Shown here: one piece after another, positions 12,133-21,968 of the stretch
Layout: each line of letters starts with the position of its first letter
How positions within the stretch are numbered: position 1 is the stretch's first letter
NCBI RefSeq assembly: GCF_003369915.1
Contig: NC_046675.1
Location: 25,544,001 to 25,608,000, forward strand
From: Drosophila miranda
Lineage: Eukaryota > Arthropoda > Insecta > Diptera > Drosophilidae
Direction: 5' to 3'
DNA: 64,000 nt
Notes under the pieces: generated by a model
Told to the model about the DNA's origin: nothing
Database searches by the model: none
Seen by the model: the letters and a program-made list of their open reading frames with translations, nothing else
Program-made: the position numbers and the translations under genes

Positions 12133-13265
12133 AAAAGAAGAACCAACAAATCTATAAGATCGATCTCAGGCCAAACACTTTCACTGAAGAAATTGTATTT
12201 TATTGTTAGGTTTTTGATATGAAACAACTTATGTATTGTGTTAAAATCTTGTTTAAAAATCTAAGATCTCTTATTAGTGATACAAAAAAATAATGGATGG
12301 AGAAGAGAAGAGAAATATACTATGGCCTTTCAACTGATGAGAAATTAGACCAAAGTTGAAAAGAAGAACCAACAAATCTATAAGATCGATCTCAGGCCAA
12401 ACACTTTCACTGAAGAAATTGTATTTTTATGTTACGTTTTTGATATGAAACAACTTATGTATTGTGTTAAAATCTTGTTTAAAAATCTAAGATCTCTTAT
12501 TAGTGATACAAAAAAATAATGGATGGAGAAGAGAAGAGAAATATACTATGGCCTTTCAACTGATGAGAAATTAGACCAAAGTTGAAAAGAAGAACCAACA
12601 AATCTATAAGATCGATCTCAGGCCAAACACTTTCACTGAAGAAATTGTATTTTTATGTTACGTTTTTGATATGAAACAACTTATGTATTGTGTTAAAATC
12701 TTGTTTAAAAATCTAAGATCTCTTATTAGTGATACAAAAAAAATAATGGATGGAGAAGAGAAGAGAAATATACTATGGCCTTTCAACTGATGAGAAATTA
12801 GACCAAAGTTGAAAAGAAGAACCAACAAATCTATAAGATCGATCTTAGGCCAAACACTTTCACTGAAGAAATTGTATTTTAATGTTACGTTTTTGATATG
12901 AAACAACTTATGTATTGTGTTAAAATCTTGTTTAAAAATCTAAGATCTCTTATTAGTGATACAAAAAAAATAATGGATGGAGAAGAGAAGAAAAATATAC
13001 TATGGCCTTTCAACTGATGAGAAATTAGACCAAAGTTGAAAAGAAGAACCAACAAATCTATAAGATCGATCTCAGGCCAAACACTTTCACTGAAGAAATT
13101 GTATTTTTATGTTACGTTTTTGATATGAAACAACTTATGTATTGTGTTAAAATCTTGTTTAAAAATCTAAGATCTCTGATTAGTGATACAAAAAAATAAT
13201 GGATGGAGAAGAGAAGAGAAATATACTATGGCCTTTCAACTGATGAGAAATTAGACCAAAGTTGA
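12133..13265 (+). repeat. 226-227 bp tandem satellite array, five monomers
   Basis: Monomers start with AAAAGAAGAACCAACAAATC at 12133, 12359, 12585, 12812 and 13039. Their lengths are 226, 226, 227, 227 and 227 bp. They are almost identical, differing mainly in the length of an A run and a few substitutions. The array is AT-rich with no long ORF. It starts inside the RT reading frame of the gypsy fragment and ends at GACCAAAGTTG before a 52-bp tail shared with the second array at 21969. Confidence 0.95.
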
Positions 13266-13317
13266 AGTTTTATAACATTTGTTACGTTTCTTAAACTTTG
13301 CTACTTATTGTTTGTTT

Positions 13318-13614
13318 TGCTCCTCAAAGGGCATTTTGCGTTCTGGCAGTTGTTGCTCATATTTGCTTTTACTTCACACTTTTTGTATTACCGGCAAAAC
13401 TGTTTATTCTTTTGAAAATTCAGTATGTCGCTAATTCAAAGTATATTCGATACTTCGAAAGTATAGTGAAATAGTAAAAACTGAGCAATCTAAGTGAGCA
13501 ATGAGCAACTGAGCAATCAGGTGAATAAGTGAGCAATATGAGTGAGTTGACTCACATACTAAAAAAGAACAAGTGAACATGTTCCCTAAAATGAGCAATG
13601 TTTACCCAACACTA
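13318..13614 (+). mobile_element. hAT-type MITE, right part only
   Basis: Equivalent to 23527-23821 of the complete element in unit 2. It retains the right terminus ACCCAACACTA at 13604-13614 and the right target duplication GCACCCAT at 13615-13622. The left half is missing: the 52-bp tail of the satellite array joins directly to GCTCCTCAAAGGGC. Unit 1 therefore suffered a deletion here. Confidence 0.75.
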
Positions 13615-14188
13615 GCACCCATACACTAAAACATGCTGGAGGCAAAACAGAACTAGACCTCCCAGTGGACCAAAGAGCGATAGTAAAACGGAACTATCAT
13701 AAAATGTCCGGAAACGGACTTAGAAATGATAAAAATCCGGGAGCAAAATGCTCGCAGACGGACTTAGAAAAGAGCATTGAACGGACGAAAACCGAGTGAC
13801 GACAAAGTCTCGCAAAACTATCACAAACAGACTTAAAAACGGGTGAAAAATAGACAGAAAAGTGAAACATAACGGAAAAAATGGATAGGTACGGGTGAAG
13901 TCTCACAAAATGCTCGCAGACGGACTCAGAAAAGAGCATTTACCGGACGAAAACCGTGCGACGACCAAAGTCCCGCAAAACTATTACAAACGGACTTAAA
14001 AACGGGCACAATACGCAAGAAACGCCGGATCACGTAATAGAACATGAACGAACATGTCAAACTGCGACCCGGCACAACGCCGCAGTTTTTTCGTTTTGTT
14101 TTATTTTGTGATTAAAACCCGCAGCAGAAGGACGTAAACGGGGAGTTAAATCGTAAAAATAGTGAAAAAAAAGAAAAATCGGTAAGTA
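13615..14188 (+). repeat. Unclassified repeat with internal duplication
   Basis: This matches 23822-24233, but unit 1 carries an extra diverged tandem copy (about 13752-13915) of the stretch beginning CGCAGACGGACTTAGAAAAG. Iterated CGGACTTA motifs occur throughout. No coding capacity. Confidence 0.7.
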
Positions 14189-15240
14189 AATTATTATTTA
14201 TTTAATAGTATAGTATAGTGCACAAAATTTGAGTTTGGGAGCAGTATAAGACCCCAAAAAGACAACAATCTACACATTCTGTGTATATATTTTTTTCTAG
14301 CCATCTTCTTGTGCATCAGGCAACCTGCGTCAACGAATATAACAATTTTCGCTGGAACTGGCTTTGCGCACCATTTTTTTTATACACAGGGGAGTACTAA
14401 TTCGTATATTCTTCTTCATGAATCTTAAGATGCTGCTGCGTGTGCGGACGGAGAACAGCTTAAGAGAACAGCTCTCAAGAAGGATAGTCGATTGCGAGTG
14501 ACAAAATTCCGCCATTAATGCAAAATACACAGAAAAAAAAAATACCATGTAGGGCAGAGTATCTACGGTATTTTCTGTCTGATGGCTCTTGTCTTTTTTA
14601 CGTTTGCCAATTTAATTATGGTTTACGAACCCAAACAACAACATCTGCTACTCAAAGACAAAAAAGTGCAGAAGAGGAACTACAGGAGGGGAGGTTAAGG
14701 TCTAAATTGCAATCTCTATGAATATTGGTCGGGGGTCGCAAGAAAAGTTATTCAAAAACCTCAGCTCAGGAAGAGTGAGCCGTGAAGAAAAGAACAGACT
14801 ATGACGGAGTTTTGTGGGTCTATGGGAGGCCCATTAAAGGTGTATGTTAGGTAATAGACTTATTCAAATCAATGAGAAGAATATATATTTCTGCACAAAC
14901 AACTCAAACAAGACTAATGGATGAGTCATGAGGGTCCAAGGCGCTCTCAAGAAGGATAGTCGATTGCGAGTGAAAAAATGCACATGTCTATGTGCAGTGA
15001 AACGAAAGAGCCAGTTGTCCCCCTATGAAGTCGCATTAGAGCCAAGTAGGAAAGTACATTGATAGTAAGTATTTTGAAAGGACATAGTACATATGTACAT
15101 ACATTTTCTCTGTTTGCACATGTATATACGTTCAAAGTCGCGTTATTGATGGGTAAGTATACATACATACATATGTACGTAGCGATGAGTGCCAAAGGAG
15201 ACTGCAAGATTTAACAAAACAGATTTTAATTGATAATGTA
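14189..15240 (+). repeat. Dispersed repeat A, copy 1
   Basis: It begins TTATTATTTATTTAATAG and is repeated at 24234 (constant offset 10,045, nearly identical) and in part at 27673. A 35-bp direct repeat starting GCTCTCAAGAAGGATAGTCG occurs twice inside it, near 14472 and 14942. The second occurrence is also where the shorter B copies (18330, 28415) join. Short frames inside it have no known domain. Confidence 0.8.
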
Positions 15241-15249
15241 CACTTCATT

Positions 15250-15474
15250 GTGGCCATCAAGTCATACATACACCACGTCTTCTTTGAATGCCACCGTTTC
15301 GAGTACGAGAGGCGCCAGCTAGAGGATGAGCTAGCCAGCAGCATTAGCGTCGGAGGGATCGTGCCGCTCATGGTAGCGAATCCCAAGGCGTGGGATGCCA
15401 CCACTAGGTTCGCCGCCACTATAATGCGGGAACTACGGAGAGCGGAGAGGGAAAGGAAAGTGTCGGAGGAGTAA
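15250..15474 (+). pseudogene. Non-LTR retrotransposon ORF2 C-terminal remnant
   Basis: Open frame of 74 codons with HHVFFECHRFEYERRQLE, IVPLMVANPKAWDATTRFA and IMRELRRAERERK. This is the typical sequence after the reverse transcriptase of R1/LOA-type elements, where a VFFECPRF box closes the zinc knuckle. Everything 5' (endonuclease, RT) is missing. The stop TAA is at 15472-15474, followed by a 3' UTR with a hairpin at 15489-15505. Such 5' truncation is normal for target-primed insertion. R1/LOA assignment is by motif likeness; Bilbo or Trim of obscura-group flies are candidates to compare. Confidence 0.6.
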
Positions 15475-15659
15475 GGAGGAACGGCTGTGCGAAGCAATGC
15501 TTTGCGGCCGTACCGCATAGCTACGCCCCATTACCCCACCAACAAACCACAGTCCCAGACCACCACAACTAGTTGCTAACCCTATATAAGAACAAGTATT
15601 AAAGCATAATAAAAGTAATAGAACATAAGTAAGTACACAAATGCCACGCTCGGCCAGCG

Positions 15660-15830
15660 CTCGTTCACGACGCAACTGCCAAGATACGGAGGTTCTAGGA
15701 TGCCAGGTTGCGGTGGTTTTATGGCGCAGAAGTTCTAGGGTGCCAGGTTGCGGGGGTTCTGAGGTGCGGAGGTTCCAGGTTGCGGAGGTTCTGGGGTGCC
15801 ATGGTGCGCACGGTGCTGACTCCCTGCGCA
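15660..15830 (+). repeat. GGTTCTRGGRTGCC degenerate minisatellite
   Basis: Alternating units of about 15-30 bp based on GGAGGTTCTAGGATGCCAGG and its variants. Near-identical versions occur at 18900-19070, 25705-25875 and 28985-29150. It lies downstream of the non-LTR remnant in every copy and so belongs to the same dispersed unit. Confidence 0.75.
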
Positions 15831-15870
15831 CTAGGTTTAGAAGAGTAGATGTTTAAAGTTAAAAAAAAAA

Positions 15871-16580
15871 ACGAGGGGGAACGTTGTGAGTTGCTGCGGC
15901 CTTAATAGCCTCTGAGATTTTTGAATATCCCCAGATTTTCGTCCTTTGCGGGGGCGGAAGGGGGTGTGGCGAAATTTTGAAACAAACTCGTCTCGGTCCG
16001 ATATATTTGGAGTGTGGATACCAAATTTGGTTGCTCTAGCTTTTGTAGTCTCTGAGATCTAGGCGCTAATGTTTTACTCTAAGCAAAGCCGCCTATGCTA
16101 CTTGTGTGTTAGAGAGAGACAGGGCGAGAAAAAATGAAATTGTTTTCTTGATGCTGGCTATAATAATACGATCCAATTCAGATTCCGCAGTCTTAAAGAT
16201 ATGGTCATTCTCTACAATTCTACGTTTTTGGTTTTCTCATATCTTTAAAATTGTGGATGCCACAGATTTTCGTCCTTTGTGGGGGCGGAAGTGGGCGGGG
16301 CGAAGTTTCGAAATATTTTTGTAGCAGTGACATATCACAGAAGTCTGGATCCAAAACATCGTTGCTCTAGCTCTTATAGTCTTTGAGCACTAGGCGCTAA
16401 AAGGGACGGACAGACGGACGGAAGGACAGACAGACAGGGCTCAATCGACTCGGCTATTGATGCTGATCAAGAATATATATACTTTATGGGGTCGGAAACG
16501 ATTCCTTCTGGACGTTACACACATCCACTTTTACCACAAATCTAATATACCCCAATACTCATTTTGAGTATCGGGTATAA
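15871..16580 (+). mobile_element. DINE-1/INE-1 (Helitron-related) element
   Basis: It runs from ACGAGGGGGAACGTTGTGAG through TTTTCGTCCTTTGCGGGGGC, the GACGGACAGACGGACG tract, TTGATGCTGATCAAGAATAT and GGGGTCGGAAACGATTCC to CATTTTGAGTATCGGGTATA. This is the recognisable layout of Drosophila DINE-1 elements. About 710 bp, noncoding, near-identical to 25916-26625. Confidence 0.85.
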
Positions 16581-17930
16581 TTAAGAAGCGATTACCATCG
16601 ATGAACAAATACCCTTTCAGTTTCGGCGAACACTTAGCTTAATTCAATCTCAATGAAATATGAAGGTAATCCCCTGCAGGACATTTTGTACAAAATCAGA
16701 AATAATTGTAGTTAGACAAACGATTATCTAGAACAGTAGAAATATGAGGGGATTACCTACAGAACACAGTGTACTTACTTTTGAAATTTTAAAAATTAAA
16801 AGCAGACATGGTAAACGAAGACTGATGCTTGAAAAAGGGCCAAAAACAAGAAGAAATTATTGTAATTTGACAAACTATTGTAAAGAAGTATGAAAATAAA
16901 AGCCAAACCAACAAAAAACCAAAGAACTACATTTGTTTGGATTATAATAATCTGCAATCATCAGAATCCTTATTGAAAAGTATGATTTCTTTTTAAACAT
17001 AACATTACAAATTGAAGCCATAACATTATATGATACATATGATATGAGCTCTGAAGATCATGCTAGATACTGTTCCAGTCTTACGATACGTACCTTTTAG
17101 GTACAGGTAAAAACTGTTCGAAACGTGTATTTAAAGATAATGGTCTTCTCCTATTTTGAATCCTTAAATACAGTATGTCAAGAAACTCTTTACACACTGA
17201 AAATAAATTAAATTTTTTGACTTTGGATAAGAAAATAATGGCCTTTGGTTCAAATTTATCAAATTTTTTTAATTCATAACCATTCAGGGATTAATTATAA
17301 AGTAGTTAGTGAAAAAAAAATAACAAAACTATAAATAAGTAAATTACAAAACAACAAAAACAATGATTACTCATTTTTGACACTGTCAAGAAAGTCTTTA
17401 CACAAAAATTTAATTTATTTTCAGTGTGTAAAGAGTTTCTTGACATACTGTATATTGACCTTGTCCGCTATATATTTTAATATATTATTTAAATTGTAAT
17501 GTAAGCAAATAGTTTTATCCTAGGCCTAAGGTTGCCATGTTAAGTTGTAAATATTCAAACCCTCTCTATACCCCTATTTTACGTATATGTTTGTATACCT
17601 ACCTACCTAGCTATGTATAAGCAACATTTGTATAATGTTATCCCACGCCACTAAAGTATCCACTCCCCAATGGGATCCTCCATCCGATATGTGACCCCTG
17701 ATCCCGAAGATTGTCCCCTACCCAACACAACAACCCTTCCCCGCACATGTTGTACATTTTGTTTTTTAAGAGGATCTTAAAATACCTATATACAATAACT
17801 AAAGTTCAAAGTTTGAACCGTATAACTAACGCCGCTCTGGCACACAGGCATCTGGCATCATATGGAGACAGTGTTAAATTGTTTTTGGATACAAGCCCCG
17901 CCCCTAATGGCGTGGCCGGATATGAAATTT
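16581..17930 (+). repeat. Unclassified repeat, copy 1
   Basis: This matches 26626-27652 almost base for base, apart from the MITE at 17171. It contains ATCCCCTGCAGGACATTTTG and a C-rich stretch (CCCTGATCCCGAAGATTGTC near 17695), perhaps the 3' part of an undetermined element. No domain seen in its short frames. Confidence 0.65.
17171..17450 (+). mobile_element. Tc1/mariner-type MITE with perfect TIRs
   Basis: 280 bp bounded by CAGTATGTCAAGAAACTCTT at the left and its exact inverse at the right. The terminal inverted repeat is 46 bp and perfect, at 17171-17216 and 17405-17450. TA dinucleotides flank it at 17169-17170 and 17451-17452, as expected of the TA target duplication. An internal diverged copy of the terminal sequence lies near 17380-17410. 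There is no coding capacity. The corresponding site in unit 2 (about 27216-27232) has no insertion. Confidence 0.9.
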
Positions 17931-18007
17931 AGTACTCAAAACAACAAAAGAACAAACATTAATTATAATACAAAATCAAATAATAAATGTAAAGATTTAT
18001 TGTAAAA

Positions 18008-18164
18008 CGATACTTGGTCAGTAAGGCTCTCCTCCGGCAGACGCCGCTAATATTGAACGACACGACAAAGATTGCGTGCAAGGTATACCCCCAGATTTTC
18101 GTCTTTTGCGGGGGCGGAAGGGGGTGTGGCGAAATTTTGAAACAAACTCGTCAAGGTCCGATAT
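18008..18164 (+). mobile_element. DINE-1 fragment
   Basis: CGATACTTGGTCAGTAAGGC followed by CCGCTAATATTGAACGACAC matches 9988-10060. It then jumps to CCCCAGATTTTCGTCTTTTG and GGCGAAATTTTGAAACAAAC as in 15935-16000, and ends at GGTCCGATAT. Internally deleted; directly adjacent to the captured BTB fragment. Confidence 0.75.
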
Positions 18165-18169
18165 CTCAG

Positions 18170-18328
18170 GTCCGCAGTGAACACTTCCGCGCCATGCTGT
18201 ACGGTGACAGGGCTGAATCGAAGCAGCGGGAAATTTGGCTGGACGTTGGCTGGCCGGTGAATGCGTTTAAAATAATTCTGGGCTATATTTACACGGACGC
18301 GCTGTCTGTGTCCACACTGGACGTGGAT
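18170..18328 (+). pseudogene. Captured BTB-domain fragment (BTBD9-like)
   Basis: 53 codons in one open frame: VRSEHFRAMLYGDRAESKQR, then AFKIILGYIYTDALSVSTLD. This is the central part of a BTB/POZ domain, closest in my memory to fly BTBD9 (ARSEYFRALLYGG, AFKVLLRYIYSG). The first base follows CTCAG, which looks like a splice acceptor, so the piece may begin at an exon border. It has no start codon or further domain and is squeezed between a DINE-1 piece and repeat B. It is absent from unit 2. Host-gene capture is typical of Helitrons, but this is inference. Confidence 0.65.
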
Positions 18329-19375
18329 AAGGGTCCAAGGCGCTCTCAAGAAGGATAGTCGATTGCGAGTGAAAAAATGCACATGTCTATGTGCAGTGAA
18401 ACGAAAGAGCCAGTTGTCCCCCTATGAAGTCGCATTAGAGCCAAGTAGGAAAGTACATTGATAGTAAGTATTTTGAAAGGACATAGTACATATGTACATA
18501 CATTTTCTCTGTTTGCACATGTATATACGTTCAAAGTGGCGTTATTGATGGGTAAGTATACATACATACATATGTACGCAGCATTAGCGTCGGAGGGATC
18601 GTGCCGCTCATGGTAGCGAATCCCAAGGCGTGGGATGCCACCACTAGGTTCGCCGCCACTATAATGCGGGAACTACGGAGAGCGGAGAGGGAAAGGAAAG
18701 TGTCGGAGGAGTAAGGAGGAACGGCTGTGCGAAGCAATGCTTTGCGGCCGTACCGCATAGCTACGCCCCATTACCCCACCAACAAACCACAGTCCCAGAC
18801 CCCCACAACTAGTTGCTAACCCTATATAAGAACAAGTATTAAAGCATAATAAAAGTAATAGAACATAAGTAAGTACACAAATGCCACGCTCGGCCAGCGC
18901 TCGTTCACGACGCAACTGCCAAGATACGGAGGTTCTAGGATGCCAGGTTGCGGTGGTTTTATGGCGCAGAAGTTCTAGGGTGCCAGGTTGCGGGGGTTCT
19001 GAGGTGCGGAGGTTCCAGGTTGCGGAGGTTCTGGGGTGCCATGGTGCGCACGGTGCTGACTCCCTGCGCACTAGGTTTAGAAGATGAGATGTTTACAGTT
19101 AAAAAAAAAAAATAAAGTCGCGTGGATTCGACTGTGCTCGCCTTTTTATAGCAATTGGCAGCGCCGCCATTTGCGAAAATGACTTCGAAGTAGCGCAGTC
19201 GCGCCGCCGCAGGTCTGCCGTGTAAGAGCGAGAGAGTTGTATCGGCTGTCGCTGCATGTGTGAGATTTTGTATGAGTACAAAAAAAAATACGTCAGCCGA
19301 CAGCGCAGCCGCAGCTGGTGTCTCTCTGTCTCTCTCTCTCTCTGCTTTTGCAAGGTAGCAGAAAAGGGTGGGTTT
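18329..19375 (+). repeat. Dispersed repeat B, copy 1 (with non-LTR remnant)
   Basis: This starts at AGGGTCCAAGGCGCTC, as in repeat A at about 14935. It lacks about 165 bp of the non-LTR ORF between CATATGTACG and CAGCATTAGCGTCGG (junction near 18580). It keeps the ORF end, the hairpin and the minisatellite, then continues into AATAAAGTCGCGTGGATTCG, a segment not found after repeat A, and a CTCTCTCTCT run. Copy 2 is at 28415-29470 with the same deletion. Confidence 0.8.
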
Positions 19376-19488
19376 TGTGTTTTATAATTATTGTATACTT
19401 ACAGTGCCGCTCAACTGAATAGGTTCAACAATTTTCCAAAGTCAAACCGCTATATCTTTTTAACGAACTTAGGGCTCGCGCACACTGT

Positions 19489-19682
19489 AGCTGAAATCGG
19501 AGCTGAAAGCGGAGCTGATAGCTGATTTATAAGCTCTGAAAAAACAAACACACTGCACCGGTGCAAGTGCGCAAATTGCAGACTGAGCTGAGCTGAAAAA
19601 GCTTTCTAAAATCAGCTCAGCTTAGTTTGATCGATCAAGCATGTTTGTTTTTTCAGCAAGCTGATTGCTGATTTCAGTACTG
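19489..19682. promoter_or_regulatory. Subterminal AGCTGA repeat cluster
   Basis: At least eight AGCTGA or TCAGCT hexamers in both orientations occur within 200 bp of the Harbinger left terminus, including GGAGCTGATAGCTGATTT, GAGCTGAGCTGAAAAAGC and ATCAGCTCAGCTT. Such clusters are usually binding sites for the element's own proteins; that role is inferred. Confidence 0.5.
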
Positions 19683-19689
19683 AACGAAA

Positions 19690-21182
19690 ATGGACTGTGA
19701 AATGTTATTGAGTGAAATTGCGGTGAACCCGGTCTTATGGAACAAGCGTGATAAAAATTATTCGAATCGTTTGATTTTCGAAAAAAACCTGGCAGGCGAT
19801 CGCAAATAAATTGGGAAAACCAGGTAAGTTTTATTATTGACCTTTTTTATGTGCATTTATCTGCATGTACATACATATCTATGTATATGCATATGTACAT
19901 ACATATGTATGTATATGTATGTACATATGCATGCAAACGTCTAATTGAGGAGAGAAAAAGATGAGCAAGAAGAAAAGAAGAATAGACAGTGGGGCAAAAT
20001 GTATTTGAGTTCTTTTTATTTACGTATGATATTATATATGATATATATGATACATTTTTGTAAAGTAAAGTTTACAATAATAGTGTGAAATAGAAGTGTG
20101 ATTAATAATAATAATAAAAATGATACAAAATAATAATAATAGCATGAGATTTATGTTTTATTTAGGAAAAATGACAATAATGATTCCCTAATCTCTTTAG
20201 CTGCATTTTTTGACCTATTATTGTTTTTGGAAATGTCTTTGTTTGAGTTGTAAGTTGAAGTCTCGCCCTCAAAAGTATAAAAATAATCGTAAATGTTTTC
20301 AACATCAATTATTATATTGTGTAGAAGGCACATTGCTTTTATTAAAATAATGGCCGTTTTTGGAGTGACATCTATTTCTCTTTTCATCAAGCGCCACTTT
20401 TCTGTTAAAATGCCAAATGCGCATTCGACACAACGCCGGGCAGAGGAAAGTCTTTCATTAAAAACAGATCGTGGTTCAGTTAATGAACGTCTTGGGTAGG
20501 GCCTCATTAGATATTTAGTTAACGGATATGCTTCATCTCCAATAAAAACAAAGGGAGCTTTTATATCTGAATTTGGCAATACTTCTTCCGAAGGAATGTC
20601 CAATTCATTTCGAATGATGGCCTGCTGTAATCTTGATGCAGCAAATATTCCTCCATCACTTTGGCTACCTTTAAACCCCAACTCAATAAAAATAAATTTA
20701 CAGTTAGAATCGGCAACGCCTTGAAGAACAATTGAGAAAAATTTTTTATAATTAAAATAATCCGAGCCAGAATTTTTTGGGCATTTTATTCGGCAATGTT
20801 TGCCATCAATAGCCCTAATGCAATTGGGAAATCTTGACTTTTCGTAAAAGTCATGCGCGATTTTTTTGTACTCTGTACAGTCTGGTGGGATCATGTGAGT
20901 CGAATTTAATTCTTCCCAAACCGCTGAGCATGTTTCTGGAATTATTTTCCGCAAAGTGCTTTCCGCTATTCGAAAGCTGAATGCAAGTGCTCTCATCGAA
21001 ATACCAGTCGACAAATATCTGAAACATTTCATATTTTTATTTTCAGCGGAGCAGTGAAAAAAAAAGTTTATGTATTTAAAAGACGAATACCGCAAGGCCC
21101 AGCGAAATGTGCCAAGACTCGCATCAGGAGCAGCAGCAGCAGAGCCTCACGTTTCCAAATTTAAATATTTTAATTTAATGCA
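19690..21182 (+). pseudogene. MADF (Myb/SANT-like) protein of the Harbinger element, broken
   Basis: Exon 1 at 19690-19823 starts MDCEMLLSEIAVNPVLWNKR and has the classic MADF opening (LL..I...P.LW.KRDKNY.NR). It ends at a CAG|GTAAGT donor. One base too many in an A run near 19785 shifts the frame before the WQAIANKLGKP stretch. Exon 2 starts at 21047 after TTTTCAG and reads YLKDEYRKAQRNVPRLASG then FKYFNLMQ, the second half of a MADF domain; a TGA lies near its start. The gene is cut at 21182. The roughly 1.2-kb intron contains the transposase on the opposite strand. In PIF/Harbinger elements the Myb/MADF protein helps the transposase bind DNA and enter the nucleus. Confidence 0.7.
20151..21018 (-). 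CDS. PIF/Harbinger transposase (HARBI1-like DDE nuclease), 5' exon missing
   Basis: Minus-strand exon from the acceptor TGTTTCAG (exon begins at 21018) to a TAA at 20151. It encodes about 288 uninterrupted codons: helical start RYLSTGISMRALAFSFRIAE, then NCIRAIDGKHCRIKCP (first Asp), FIGDEAYPLTKYLMRPYPR (second Asp) and ARRCVECAFGILTEKWRLMK (catalytic Glu). These are the DDE_Tnp_4 signatures. About 100 N-terminal residues expected from the family are absent; their exon would lie beyond 21046, where the element is truncated. No internal stop suggests a young insertion, but the copy cannot be autonomous as it stands. Confidence 0.85.
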
Positions 21183-21968
21183 GACTTCACTTCGGAAATG
21201 AATCTGAAAAGATCCTGTTTCACAAGTGCCCCAGCGTCAACTTCACAAAAGTGGACGACATCGAGGTTCCGCCAGCTGTAAGAGATGAATTTTTCAAAAT
21301 AATGGCCAGTCGCGTAAAGGCTTTTGCAGATCCAAACGAAATGCTGCCGTTTAACACGGCTGTAGTAGCTACTATCAGAACCGAAGATGAAGAGCCAATT
21401 TACTCAAAAATGTACCCTTTCCCAGTAGGATCCACTGATTTCGTAAATGACGAAGTGAAGGACTTATTGCGGAACGAAATTATTCGGACATCCAGATCTC
21501 CGTACAACAACCCCATATGGGTTGTTGGAAAGAAAGGAACCGACGACTCAGGTTCCAACAAAAAACGGTTAGTCATAGTTAGTCCGCAAGCTAAACACCA
21601 AAACCATACCAGACAAATACCCGATGCCTAGTATCTCCATGATGCTTTCGAATTTGGGAAAAGCAAGATATTTTACAACCCTTGATTTAAAATCGGAGTA
21701 CCACCAAATCACGCTAGCTGAACGCGATCGTGAGAAGACCTCATTTTCGGTAAACGGAGGTAAATATGAATTTTGCCGTCTGCCATTTGGCCTAAAGAAT
21801 GCTTCAAGCATTTTCCAGTGGGCCATCGATGATGTGTTGCGGGAGCATATCGGTAAGATAGGCTACGTGTACGTCGATGACGTCATCGTATTTTCGAGGA
21901 GCGAGGCAGAGCATGTCAAGGACATTGACACTGTACTCAGCAGCCTCCATGACGCAAACATGAGGGTG
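21183..21968 (+). mobile_element. Ty3/gypsy fragment, copy 2 (protease end-RT), broken
   Basis: This begins abruptly at GACTTCACTTCGGAAATG, equal to 11411 in copy 1. It keeps a 65-bp segment (about 21311-21375) that copy 1 has lost. It shares with copy 1 the frame change near 21590 and the exact junction of the RT frame with the tandem array, and carries the YVDD box near 21870. Only the RT fingers and palm remain. Defective. Confidence 0.85.

Larger units (their letters stand above)
19471..21182. mobile_element. PIF/Harbinger DNA transposon, right end lost
   Basis: The left terminus is GGGCTCGCGCACACTG, preceded by TTA, matching the three-base TWA target of PIF/Harbinger. Inside are subterminal AGCTGA repeats, a MADF gene on the + strand and a DDE nuclease gene on the minus strand, the two-protein layout of this superfamily. 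The right end is cut at about 21182, where the second gypsy fragment begins abruptly, so no right TIR is present. Confidence 0.75.

Noticed and set aside
12133-13265. Regular repeats resembling a CRISPR or origin array
   Set aside because: The whole 227-bp unit repeats with no variable spacers, and the context is a fly genome; it is a satellite array.
15433-15831. 132-codon minus-strand frame repeated in all copies (MRRESAPCAPWHPRTSATW)
   Set aside because: It reads the minisatellite backwards and its persistence reflects the recent duplication, not selection.
20293-20499. 68-codon + strand frame in the Harbinger transposase
   Set aside because: Antisense shadow of the DDE nuclease gene.
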